Positions 48,268 to 57,227 of a DNA stretch of 64,000 nucleotides are shown here, piece by piece. The position numbers and the translations under genes were made by a program. Position 1 is the stretch's first letter. Each line of letters starts with the position of its first letter. The notes beneath the pieces were generated by a model that had not been told where the DNA came from, searched no databases, and was given only the letters and a program-made list of their open reading frames with translations. Source of the stretch: Bacillota bacterium (GTDB lineage Bacteria; Bacillota; Sulfobacillia; JAJZYS01; JAJYTV01); the NCBI GenBank assembly GCA_021793645.1, contig JAJYSJ010000004.1, positions 62,001-126,000 of the forward strand, written 5' to 3'.

Positions 48268-49176
48268 TTGCCGCGAGCGATAGACTTGCGCATCAGTGTT
48301 CTCGTTCCTGCCTACAATGCGTCGAAGACCATCTCGGCTGCGCTGAAGAGCGCGTTCAACCAGGAACTCGCACCGCTCGAGGTGATCGTCGTCGACGACG
48401 GCTCCGAGGACGGTACGGCGGACCAAGTTGCGCGCGAATTCCCCGCGGTGCGGCTGCTGAGGCAGAAGAATGCGGGGCCGAGTGCTGCGCGCAATGCAGC
48501 GGCGAATCTTGCGCAGGGGAATTGGCTAGCTTTCCTCGATGCAGACGACCTGTGGCTGCCGCAGAAGCTGCGCTTGCAGTCGCTTGCTCTGCGGGATGCA
48601 CCGGATGTCGGGATGTGCTCGACCAGTTGGGTACGGGATGTGTCGCAGGCGCCACAGACATTTGATGCGCTGTCAATGCCGACGCACCGTTTCGCTTGGC
48701 AGGACATCCTGCGCCTCAACCGCTTTCAAACGTCGACCGCACTCGTCCGCAAGGACCTCTACGACCTGGTGCAGGGATTCCGCCCAGAGATCGACGGGAC
48801 GGAGGACTGGGATTTCTGGATGCGCGTCGCGCAGCACACGGACGACCTGCACCTAGACCTTCCGCTCGTGGTCTACACCGATGAACAGGCTAGCTACAGC
48901 AAGAACTCGCGACGCGTATACGACGCCATGCACCGCATGCTGAAGACGCTCGGCCCACCTGACGGCCCGGTTCCCGCCGCTGAGATGCGTCGCCTCATTG
49001 CCTGGCACGACATCCGGTTCGCCTATGCGTTTTGGCGCCTGCGCCGCCAAGAGGATCTGCAGTTCGCGCTGCGGCATGGGCAAAAGGAGGCGTCCGGTTG
49101 GTTGATGATCCGTGCGGTGCTCTTCGAGTTCCTCCCCTATATCCTCGGTCGGGGAGCGCGCAAGGTGGCGCGCTAG
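48268..49176 (+). CDS. Family 2 glycosyltransferase
   Basis: ISVLVPAYNASKTISAALKSAFNQ, VIVVDDGSEDGT, AFLDADDLW. Confidence 0.9.
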   Translation: MPRAIDLRISVLVPAYNASKTISAALKSAFNQELAPLEVIVVDDGSEDGTADQVAREFPAVRLLRQKNAGPSAARNAAANLAQGNWLAFLDADDLWLPQKLRLQSLALRDAPDVGMCSTSWVRDVSQAPQTFDALSMPTHRFAWQDILRLNRFQTSTALVRKDLYDLVQGFRPEIDGTEDWDFWMRVAQHTDDLHLDLPLVVYTDEQASYSKNSRRVYDAMHRMLKTLGPPDGPVPAAEMRRLIAWHDIRFAYAFWRLRRQEDLQFALRHGQKEASGWLMIRAVLFEFLPYILGRGARKVAR

Positions 49177-49910
49177 GATGCGGCACGCGCCGTCCTGAGG
49201 AGTTCTCCGACACTGCAGATCTTGTAGCCTTTCGCCTCGAGTGCAGGAATGATGTGCCGCAGCGCGGCAAGGGTCGGTTCCCGGCCTGTCGCGGGCCCAT
49301 CGTGCATCAGCACGATGGTTCCTGGAGCCGCATGGCGCAAAACTGTTTGCGTAATCTGTGTGGAAGACGTGCCGCGGATGGAGTCGCGCGGGTCAATCGA
49401 CCAGCCGATGATGCGATACCCGAGCGCCCCGACCGCACTGCGCGTTCTGGGACCGCTAATGCCGCCGGGAAGTCGGTAGAGAGATGGCCGCGACACGCCA
49501 GCGCTTAGAATTGCCCGCTCGCCCTCGCGCACCTCCTGCGTCGCGAGCTCCGGGTTGTCGGAGCGCAGGTAGCGGTGTCGCATGCCGTGGTTAGCGATCT
49601 CCATTCCCGCCGCATTGAGCTGGCGAATGATCTGCGGGTTCTGCTGCGCCTCGTAGCCGATCAAGAAGAAGGTGGCGTGGGCGTCGTAGCTTTTGAGCAG
49701 TGCAATAAACTGTGGCGTGAAGCGGACGTTCGGCCCGTCGTCGAAGGTAAACGCAATCCGTTTGTCCTGGACCGGCACCCGGCTGATTACCGGCGGTGGT
49801 GTGGTCTGCGGAACGGCGCCCTGGGTCAGCGCGGCGATCGCGCGAAACACGATGACGAACAAGAACACGAGCATGCCTCCCAGTGGAAAGTGGCCGACGC
49901 CAGATAGCAT
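49173..49910 (-). CDS. Polysaccharide deacetylase (NodB domain), membrane-anchored
   Basis: IAFTFDDGPNVRFTPQ, HGMRHRYL, YRLPGG, GTIVLMHDG. Confidence 0.93.
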   Translation of the reverse strand: MLSGVGHFPLGGMLVFLFVIVFRAIAALTQGAVPQTTPPPVISRVPVQDKRIAFTFDDGPNVRFTPQFIALLKSYDAHATFFLIGYEAQQNPQIIRQLNAAGMEIANHGMRHRYLRSDNPELATQEVREGERAILSAGVSRPSLYRLPGGISGPRTRSAVGALGYRIIGWSIDPRDSIRGTSSTQITQTVLRHAAPGTIVLMHDGPATGREPTLAALRHIIPALEAKGYKICSVGELLRTARAAS

Positions 49911-49985
49911 CTCCGACCCTTGCTCCGTGCACCACTCGCGGCGCCGACCCATACCGTACGGTCGGAACAAGCGGAGGTGAGCAGT

Positions 49986-50687
49986 TTGCCGGAGGATGCG
50001 GCGCAGACCTGGATCAGTGGGGGCACGCTGCCGATCGGGCAGGTCAAGGTGGAACGGCTGCTGGCCAGGGTGCCCTTGGTGCGACCCGGGCAGGATCTGC
50101 GACCGATCCTGGAGGCCCACCTGAAGACGCGCGTGCGGCCAGGCGACATCGCGTTCATCTCGGAGAAGGTGGTCTCGATCACCCAGGGAAGAGTGGTCGG
50201 CATGTGGCAGATCACGCCGCGGCCACTCGCGAACTTCCTGTCGCGCTTCGTGCGCAAGACGCCGCATGGGTTGGGCGTGCGCCAGCCCGTTGTAATGGAA
50301 ATGGCTATGAGAGAGGCGGGACCGGCCCGCATTGTCTTTGCCGCGATCATCGGCGGCATGACGCGGGCGATCGGGCGGAGCGGAGACTTCTACCGCATCG
50401 CGGGACGCAGGGTTGCCGCGATCGACGGACCGAACCGCCACACGGTGCGGCCCTATGGATACTACGTGATCCTCGCTCCGGAGGAGCCGGACAAGGTGGC
50501 GGAGGAGATCGCCCAGATCCTCGGAGTGTCGGCAGCCGTGGTGGACTGCAACGACCTCGGGAGCGAGGTGCTCGGGGCGAGCAGCGGGGTGGACGTCGGG
50601 TTCGTGCGGCGGGCGCTGCGGGGCAACCCGATGGGGCAGGGGCATCAGCGGACACCGATGGGTGTGTTGCGGCTCCAGGGGCAGTAG
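49986..50687 (+). CDS. CofE-like coenzyme F420-0:L-glutamate ligase family protein
   Basis: VRPGDIAFISEKVVSITQGRVV; GPNRHTVRPYGYYVILAPEEPDKVAEEIAQILGVSAAVVDCNDLGSEVLG; TTG start. Confidence 0.8.
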   Translation: MPEDAAQTWISGGTLPIGQVKVERLLARVPLVRPGQDLRPILEAHLKTRVRPGDIAFISEKVVSITQGRVVGMWQITPRPLANFLSRFVRKTPHGLGVRQPVVMEMAMREAGPARIVFAAIIGGMTRAIGRSGDFYRIAGRRVAAIDGPNRHTVRPYGYYVILAPEEPDKVAEEIAQILGVSAAVVDCNDLGSEVLGASSGVDVGFVRRALRGNPMGQGHQRTPMGVLRLQGQ

Positions 50688-50701
50688 ATATGCAAATTAA
50701 T

Positions 50702-50737
50702 CTGGGCGTGCGTCAAGACAGCATGGGGCACGCCCAG
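50702..50737. repeat. Perfect 10-bp inverted repeat just after cofE-like gene
   Basis: CTGGGCGTGC ... GCACGCCCAG, no T-run. Confidence 0.75.
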
Positions 50738-50785
50738 CCTGTTGTCGTGGACTGTATGGCGGTGTGCCGCCGTGTAGGAAACCTA

Positions 50786-51058
50786 GAGATTTAAACCCGT
50801 CCTTCGAAGGTGGCTGCGGGTTAGGGTGTCGCGTGGGCGGAGATTGCCCGGTATTCGGGCCGTGAAGGGCGTAGGTTAGCCACGAAGGTTCGAAGGTCGC
50901 GTCGCACGACGCGGCGGCCCTCGTGCTGAACTGTAGCTAAGCCGGAGCCGCAGGTCGGCTTCGGCGTCAGGGCATCGGGGTGAGCAGGTGAGGGTGTCGA
51001 GGCGTCTTCGTATGCCTCGAATTGGCCGTTGGGCCGGTACTGACGGTCGAGCGCAGGT
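50786..51058 (+). ncRNA. Candidate structured noncoding RNA (class unverified)
   Basis: Dense nested complementarity: AACCCG/CGGGTT, GCCCG/CGGGC, CACGA/TCGTG enclosing GCGTC/GACGC, GCCG-AGCCG/CGGCT-CGGC, GTCAG/CTGAC enclosing CGAGGC/GCCTCG and GGCC/GGCC; no credible ORF. Confidence 0.6.
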
Positions 51059-51202
51059 TTTACGGCGCCGCTGATAAAATTCTAGGCCTGCTCTTTTGCC
51101 CCCCGGCACCCCTCAGGCCCGCGAATCTCACGCCAATACAGGTATGAGTTCCCAGATGTCGAAACGGAGCCCATTATCATGGGTATCTGGAGGTACGACA
51201 AC

Positions 51203-53809
51203 GTGGCAGTCAAAATGAAAAGTGAATTTGAGAATGTTGTCGACTGGTACGCGCGTCACGGTGACTGGCAAAGACGCGGTGCACTTGCTATCGTAATATA
51301 CTTCCTTTCACACGTTCTGCTGAGCCTCTGGCCTATTGTTAACTCGCAAGTAATGGTCCTGTGGTCGCTGCTCGCTGCCCTCGCAACATTATGGCAGCCA
51401 CGCATGGTTCTGTTCGGAGTATTGATCGGATTTGCAGCTAGTCTTTTGTACACGTCCGGATCGCTTGCCATTATATTCACAGCCCTGTTGATACTTGGGC
51501 TCTTGATCCCTGGGATCTCGGATACGCCACTGAAACTAGCGATGATTCTTGCGGCCCCAATTGCGTTCCAGCACTGGTGGTTCTTCTTTCCTGCGCTCCT
51601 CATGGGACTGGTTTACGGAACGGGTGGGGTTGCGCCAGCTGCTTTCGGTGCCGTATTCGGGCTCTTTGTCGACTGGCTTGAGGGCGTGCACATTATAGGC
51701 GTATTTCCGCCACACTATCCGTTAGTAGTTGCTGCGCCATTCACACTGCCGTTTTTGTCCTGGGCGGCATTGAAGCTGCAGCAGCCTGACTGGTCTTCCT
51801 TGATCCACATGGCTGCAGGTATACGGCCGTATGCTGTCACGGTGGTTTCCGTGCTTATCATCGTACCCTTGGTGACACGAACAGCTGACGCTTTGCGTAA
51901 GAGCCGGAGGCTGCGCGATGATGTGCTTGCCATAGGTCTAACGAGCGTCGGAGCACTGGTAGCGTGGGTGCTGGTAGCAGACGGCTTTCACCCAGGCGAG
52001 GCCGTGGCTTTCGCTCTCCTGCCGCCAACCCTATTAGGCGCTGCTGGGACGTTGGTAGTGGGTCGGCTCGTCCCTTCAGCCGTTGTCCGCCGCAAGGGCA
52101 ACGAGCCTGACGTTGAGCCAATGACGGAGTCGAGGAGACTTCGCATGGCTGGTTGGGACGATATAGCTGGCTACGATGACGTGAAGCAAGAACTTCGGGA
52201 AGCGATTCAGCCCTATACCGACAAGAGTATTCGCCGCAAGCTAGAGAGCCAAGGACTGCCCTTGGTACGTGGCGTCCTGCTCTACGGACCTCCGGGCACG
52301 GGAAAGACTCTCTTCGCGCGGGTTCTCGCGTCGGAGACCAAAATGGAGTTCCTCAGCGCGTCGGGGCCTGAGTTTTTCTCCAAGTGGGTCGGAGAATCCG
52401 AGACAAAGCTGCGGGGCCTGTTTCAGCAAGCCAGGGACCGCGCTCCGAGCCTCATCTTCTTCGACGAGGTGGAATCGTTTCTGCCGCCAAGAGATCAAGT
52501 GGACGGTGGCTCTGGAGGAGGGCAAGTGTCACAACGTGTCGTGGCGACCTTCCTTTCTGAAATGGATGGGTTGATGGACCGTGGCGACGTATTCGTGGTG
52601 GCCGCGACCAACTATCCGGATCAAATTGACCCGGCCGCCGTGCGCCCAGGGCGATTCGACCAGGTGATCTTTGTCCCCCCGCCCGACGCCGAGGCACGGC
52701 GGGCTATCTTCACCCAGGCCTTGCGGGATCGTGCGGACGATGGAGCGATCGATATCGAGCCTCTCGTGCAAATGACCGAACGATACACGGCCGCGGACAT
52801 TTTCGGTGTTGTGACCAACGCCTACCGTGGAGCAGCGCATCGAAACGCACCCGTGACGCAAGACAAACTGGAGGCGTTGTTCCATCACACCAAGCCAACC
52901 GTCAGTTTGCATATGCTGGATCGCTACGAGAAGCTTTCCGACAAGTACGGTAGACGCAGTGTGATCTCGGAACGAGCGGATGTAGTCACCCACGAACGCC
53001 TTGGTTGGGACGATATCGGCGGCATGGAGCGAGTTAAGGCAGCATTGCAAGAATCCGTGGAACTACCGCTGCTCTATCCTGAACGTTTCAAGGAGTGGGG
53101 AGTGCGGCCGCACAAAGGAATACTCCTCTATGGCCCTCCCGGCTGTGGGAAGACGATGTTCGCGAAGGTCGTCTCGGACACAGCGCAGGTACGCTTCTAC
53201 ACGGTGAACGGACCGGAACTCCTCGGCGGAGGATCAGGGGCAGCCGAGGAGCGGCTGCGCCACCTGTTTGAGACAGCCAGAGAGAATCGTCCAGCGGTAG
53301 TGTTCTTTGACGAAATTGACGCGATCGCAGGCAGCCGGGACAGCTTTGCTACCAACCTGCAGGGCTCTATCGTCCAACAACTCCTGACCCTGATGGACGG
53401 GAAAGAGGCTCTCAATGGGGTGGTCGTGATCGCAGCTACGAACCGGCCCGATGGACTCGACAGTGCGCTCCTTCGTCCCGGCCGGTTCGACCGGTTGATC
53501 TACGTCCCGCTGCCGGACGAGGGTTCCCGTCTGGCTCAATGGAGGCAGCGCCTTCGTGGGAAACCTGGCGCGGAAAGCATCGACTTCGCCCTCCTGGCGT
53601 CGGCGTCCGACGGGTACACTGGCGCAGAGATCCAGCATGTCGCGAATAAGGTGGCTCTTGCAAAACTGAAGGCATCCTTTGTCGACAGCGACGTGGAGGT
53701 CGCCTTGACCACCGAGGATGTTCTATCGGGAATCCAGGAGTTGGCCCCCCAGGTATCGTCAGAGGAAGTAGCTGCCTACGAGGCAATTGCGCGAGATCTG
53801 ACGCGCTGA
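51203..53809 (+). CDS. Membrane-anchored tandem AAA+ ATPase (CDC48/p97-like D1-D2)
   Basis: ~290-aa multi-TM N-terminus; Walker A GPPGTGKT and GPPGCGKT; Walker B LIFFDEVE and VVFFDEID; GTG start after TGGAGG. Confidence 0.9.
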   Translation: MAVKMKSEFENVVDWYARHGDWQRRGALAIVIYFLSHVLLSLWPIVNSQVMVLWSLLAALATLWQPRMVLFGVLIGFAASLLYTSGSLAIIFTALLILGLLIPGISDTPLKLAMILAAPIAFQHWWFFFPALLMGLVYGTGGVAPAAFGAVFGLFVDWLEGVHIIGVFPPHYPLVVAAPFTLPFLSWAALKLQQPDWSSLIHMAAGIRPYAVTVVSVLIIVPLVTRTADALRKSRRLRDDVLAIGLTSVGALVAWVLVADGFHPGEAVAFALLPPTLLGAAGTLVVGRLVPSAVVRRKGNEPDVEPMTESRRLRMAGWDDIAGYDDVKQELREAIQPYTDKSIRRKLESQGLPLVRGVLLYGPPGTGKTLFARVLASETKMEFLSASGPEFFSKWVGESETKLRGLFQQARDRAPSLIFFDEVESFLPPRDQVDGGSGGGQVSQRVVATFLSEMDGLMDRGDVFVVAATNYPDQIDPAAVRPGRFDQVIFVPPPDAEARRAIFTQALRDRADDGAIDIEPLVQMTERYTAADIFGVVTNAYRGAAHRNAPVTQDKLEALFHHTKPTVSLHMLDRYEKLSDKYGRRSVISERADVVTHERLGWDDIGGMERVKAALQESVELPLLYPERFKEWGVRPHKGILLYGPPGCGKTMFAKVVSDTAQVRFYTVNGPELLGGGSGAAEERLRHLFETARENRPAVVFFDEIDAIAGSRDSFATNLQGSIVQQLLTLMDGKEALNGVVVIAATNRPDGLDSALLRPGRFDRLIYVPLPDEGSRLAQWRQRLRGKPGAESIDFALLASASDGYTGAEIQHVANKVALAKLKASFVDSDVEVALTTEDVLSGIQELAPQVSSEEVAAYEAIARDLTR

Positions 53810-53832
53810 GGTGAAGTGCCCAAGACTATGGA

Positions 53833-54092
53833 GCGATCATCGGCGGCATGACGCGGGCGATGCGGTAGAGCGAAGACTTCTACCGCATCGCAGGACTAGG
53901 GTTGCGGCGATCGACGGGCCGACCCGACACACGGTGCGGCCCTCTATGGGTACTACGTGATCCTCGCCCCGGAAGCCGGACAAGGTGGTCGAGGAGATCG
54001 CACAGATCCTCGGCGTCTCGGCGGCGGTCATCGACTGCAACGACCTCGGCAGCGAGGTGCTGGGGCGAGCAGCGGGGTAGACGTTGCGTTCG
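53833..54092 (+). pseudogene. Degenerate cofE-like fragment (copy 2)
   Basis: Near-identical to 50343..50602 with frameshifts and stops (gcgatcatcggcggcatgacgcgggcgat... ctgcaacgacctcggcagcgaggtgctgg). Confidence 0.92.
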
Positions 54093-54184
54093 CGAGCGTT
54101 GCGAGCGAATCCGGGTAGCGTTTGGTTCCAAGGACTAGGCGCTGAGTTGTGGCACAGTCATGGTCTGGACAACGCAGATCGGCC

Positions 54185-55447
54185 CTAATTGCGTGAAGCC
54201 GTTACTGAAGGGTGCCTACTGTGACGTGAGACCAGGAGTCCAACCATGCTGGGAAACGTCGTCACGGCGACACTGGCTGCCAACAGAACCGGCGCCCACG
54301 CGGGACGCCAAAGAATACCGGCGAGTAGACCCCCGATTGGGGCCGCAGTGTGGAGTGCGGTGCGGATGTAGGCTAGCATCGGCGGACGTTCCGCCTCGCG
54401 AATTAGGTCAAAGCGCAGTCGCAAGACCCAGGTCGCAGTGGAGACACCGATGGCGGACGAGGCGAACAACGCGACAAAGCTCCAGGTTGGGGACATGAGG
54501 CCGGGCAGCAGCAGCAGCATCGCAAGGCCCGCCGCGAGTTCGCCGATGAGGACCCGACGCAGTAGAGAACCCCTTCCTGTCCACCCCGCGAGACTCATGC
54601 TGCCGACCAGCCCGCCGACCGACTCAACCGTCAGAAGTGCTCCATAGAGCGTGACAGACCCATGCCAGAACCTTTGGACGATAAGGGGCCAGAGCACCGC
54701 AAGGAAACCGGAGACGAGATTTGTGGTCCAGAAGACAACCGTCGTCAGCCACAGAGCCTGTTCTCCTCGAACCCTTGCCCACACCGCAGCAAGGTCAATT
54801 GCAGGTGGCGGTGAGGACTCCTCGGCGGCGGAGGTCTTCAAGGGTACCGTAGCCAAGTTGAACGCAGTCAGTCCGAAAACGACTGCCGTCAGTGTCACGA
54901 TAGCTGGCAGCCCGATCAGGTTGATCAGGAGTCCGGCTGAGAGCGGGCCAAGCAAGGTGCCTACGTTCCACCCGATCTGCTCAGCTTGGATGGCTTGGCC
55001 TATCGCTGAACTAGGCACGAGACGGGGCCAGAGATTCGGCCCGCCTGCCGAAGTGGCCATGAACACTACGGCATTGGAGCACGCGACAAAGTCAAACGTC
55101 CACCAGTGAACGACGTGATTTGGTGTGACCAGGAGAGAGACGGCGAGAAAACCATAGCCAAGGGTTCTGATCGCCAGGTCGAACACCATGACGGTCCGAA
55201 TTTTGAACCATCTAAACAGAAAGGCAATGAGGGGTCCACCAACTACTACCGGAGCCGCAGTCGAGAAAGCGTACCATCCCAATGCATAAGCAGAGTGGCC
55301 GTACTTAGCCAAATACCACAGGATTGCAACCTGGGTGAGTTGATCGAATAGGCCACTCGCCAAGTCGCCCGTCCAGTAGCGTGCGTATGCGGGGATGGAT
55401 AAGATACGCCAAAAAGGCATAATAATCCCCTCGCAGTATGCGGACAT
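54185..55447 (-). CDS. MFS transporter (enterobactin-exporter/MFS_3-like)
   Basis: 12-TM-like profile; FWRILSIPAYARYWTGDLASGLFDQLTQVAILWYL. Confidence 0.85.
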   Translation of the reverse strand: MSAYCEGIIMPFWRILSIPAYARYWTGDLASGLFDQLTQVAILWYLAKYGHSAYALGWYAFSTAAPVVVGGPLIAFLFRWFKIRTVMVFDLAIRTLGYGFLAVSLLVTPNHVVHWWTFDFVACSNAVVFMATSAGGPNLWPRLVPSSAIGQAIQAEQIGWNVGTLLGPLSAGLLINLIGLPAIVTLTAVVFGLTAFNLATVPLKTSAAEESSPPPAIDLAAVWARVRGEQALWLTTVVFWTTNLVSGFLAVLWPLIVQRFWHGSVTLYGALLTVESVGGLVGSMSLAGWTGRGSLLRRVLIGELAAGLAMLLLLPGLMSPTWSFVALFASSAIGVSTATWVLRLRFDLIREAERPPMLAYIRTALHTAAPIGGLLAGILWRPAWAPVLLAASVAVTTFPSMVGLLVSRHSRHPSVTASRN

Positions 55448-55619
55448 CAGCGCATAGCATTGCGAGGGTGCTTAGGGCGGAGTTATCAACTGAGAGGTTT
55501 CAGGGTGGACCAACCGATGATGCATGGGTTGGACCTCCCCTTCCCCTCAAAATCATGCCCAGCATAGCGTTTCAGCAGCAGGTGCGCAACGAGACTTGTC
55601 GGGCCGGACGAGACCGCTG

Positions 55620-55800
55620 GGACCTGCTGTGGGTGGTAGGCCAACAGAGCCGGCGGCATCGGGAAGGCCCTGACTGGTGTGAACCGGGCCGCAGAACTAC
55701 GTGCGAAAGCGGCAGAAGCAAAACCGCGCCGGCGCTTCCACCGGGGCACTGGTTCTTGGGGCTGGAGCCCCACTTACTTGGTAATCACAATATACCCGCC
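55620..55800 (+). mobile_element. Possible remnant of a mobile-element end (IS200/IS605 right-end-like)
   Basis: GTGAACCGGGCCGCAGAACTACGTGCGAAAGCGGCAGAAGC... GGGGCTGGAGCCCC hairpin; resemblance from memory only. Confidence 0.25.
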
Positions 55801-55913
55801 GGACCGGCCCCCGGTTGTCTACGTGCGATCGACCTGACGATGGTGTCGGATATGCCATCCGAAACCGGGCAGGGGGCCACCGTTGCCCGGCCCGTTTGAA
55901 CACGTCGCTTTGG

Positions 55914-56043
55914 TACTGCAACGACCTTCGCTACGTACGAGCTATTACGCGCGAGCGCTGGGGTAGATGTGGTTTTCGTGTGCAGGGCGCCTGGCGGCAA
56001 TCCGATGGGGCAGGGGCTCCAGCGTTCGTCGATGGGCGTTCTT
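55914..56043 (+). pseudogene. Degenerate cofE-like 3'-end fragment (copy 3)
   Basis: tactgcaacgacctt...ggggtagatgtggttttcgtg...ggcaatccgatggggcaggggc...tcgatgggcgtt matches cofE-like 3' end (50546..50675). Confidence 0.88.
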
Positions 56044-56760
56044 CACCGGCGAAGGTGGCATTTGTTCCGTAACCGCCGGGATCTTATAGTACGCCACGAC
56101 GCCACGCGCGACCGCCTGTGCCAACTGGCGCTGGTAGCTGGGTTGGGTCAAGAGCTGCCTCTCGCGGTCGTTCGAGATGAAACCGAACTCGATCAGTACG
56201 GCGGTCACCTTCAAATGGCGCATCAGGTAGAGTGGACGTCGGCCGTCGATCATCCGTTGACTATTCGTGAGCGGTCCGAGTTCCCGCATCAAGCTCTCCG
56301 CGAGGCGCTGTTGGTCGGGAGTGGGCGATTCTCCCAGGAAGACCTGCGCGCCGTGGGCTGCGGGATACTCCGGATACTTGTTGGTGTGCACACTGAGAAA
56401 GAGGTCTGCCTTGACGCGGTCTGCGAGCGCGACGCGGGCGGCGAGGTTCTGGCGCTGCAGGTTTCCTCCGTGTGCGGTAGCCTTCAGGTTGTTCTGGTCC
56501 TCCCGGGTCATCACGACCTTTGCGCCCTCCTCGCGCAGTGCGGCCGCCACGACCTTGCCGATCGCTAGAACAATGTCACTCTCGAATAGGCCGCCCGCTC
56601 GCGCACCGGAATCCCGCCCCCCGTGGCCGGGATCGACGACGATGACATGACCGGCGAGGGGCTTTCTCTGCGTCTGCGGTGCCGACATCAATAAGGCCCC
56701 GGCGGCGAGGGCTGCGATGAGAGGTTTCATGGTGAACAGTGTGTCCGTCCAAGCGGTCAT
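55945..56760 (-). CDS. N-acetylmuramoyl-L-alanine amidase (CwlD-like, Amidase_3)
   Basis: GHVIVVDPGHGGRDSGARAGGLFESDIVLAIGK; VHTNKYPEYPAAHGAQVFL; VLIEFGFISNDRER. Confidence 0.92.
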   Translation of the reverse strand: MTAWTDTLFTMKPLIAALAAGALLMSAPQTQRKPLAGHVIVVDPGHGGRDSGARAGGLFESDIVLAIGKVVAAALREEGAKVVMTREDQNNLKATAHGGNLQRQNLAARVALADRVKADLFLSVHTNKYPEYPAAHGAQVFLGESPTPDQQRLAESLMRELGPLTNSQRMIDGRRPLYLMRHLKVTAVLIEFGFISNDRERQLLTQPSYQRQLAQAVARGVVAYYKIPAVTEQMPPSPVKNAHRRTLEPLPHRIAARRPAHENHIYPSARA

Positions 56761-56803
56761 CTATGGGGATTCGTGCGGCGCCCGGGCAGGATTTAATGCC
56801 AAA

Positions 56804-56827
56804 CGGACCCGGCATAAGCCGGGTCCG
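56804..56827. terminator. Terminator-like stem after RRM paralog 2
   Basis: CGGACCCGGC-ATAA-GCCGGGTCCG. Confidence 0.65.
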
Positions 56828-56842
56828 CGATTGGTTACTGGT

Positions 56843-57118
56843 CTAGTAGCGGCGGGATGCCGGCGCGCGATTCTCGCGCGGGCGAGCTTCGTTGACCGTA
56901 AGCTCGCGGCCTTCCCAGTCCGCGCCGTTCAGGGCGTCGATGACTTCCTGGGCCTTGTCACCAGGAACCTCGACGAACCCGAATCCGCGGGACCGACCGG
57001 TCTCGCGGTCCGTCGCGATACGCGCGGCAATGACCTCGGCGTACTGCGAAACGGCCCGGGTGAGGTCGTCGCTGGTCACAGACCAAGGCAAGTTGCCGAA
57101 ATAGAGGGTTTTGACCAA
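56843..57118 (-). CDS. RRM-domain RNA-binding protein (paralog 2; TTG start proposed, ATG 57202 alternative)
   Basis: TLYFGNLPWSVTSDDL and GRSRGFGFVEV. Confidence 0.9.
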   Translation of the reverse strand: MVKTLYFGNLPWSVTSDDLTRAVSQYAEVIAARIATDRETGRSRGFGFVEVPGDKAQEVIDALNGADWEGRELTVNEARPRENRAPASRRY

Positions 57119-57225
57119 GTCTTCTACTGCACTCCCTTCGTTATAGTCGTTCGCTTGGAAGTGCACGGAGACATGGCCAGAAACCCGAGCCAGTGGATCC
57201 ATACGAACTGCCCAAAGCGACGTTT
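57119..57225 (-). promoter_or_regulatory. Conserved 5' leader of RRM paralog 2 with SD-sequestering hairpin
   Basis: TGCACTTCC (57157..57165) pairs with GGGAGTGCA (57128..57136); shared GTATGGATCCA block. Confidence 0.7.
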
Positions 57226-57227
57226 CA

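Noticed and set aside
49911-50645. Upstream extension of the polysaccharide deacetylase ORF (to 490 aa)
   Set aside because: Extension is antisense to the cofE-like gene; NodB protein with TM anchor starts at 49910.
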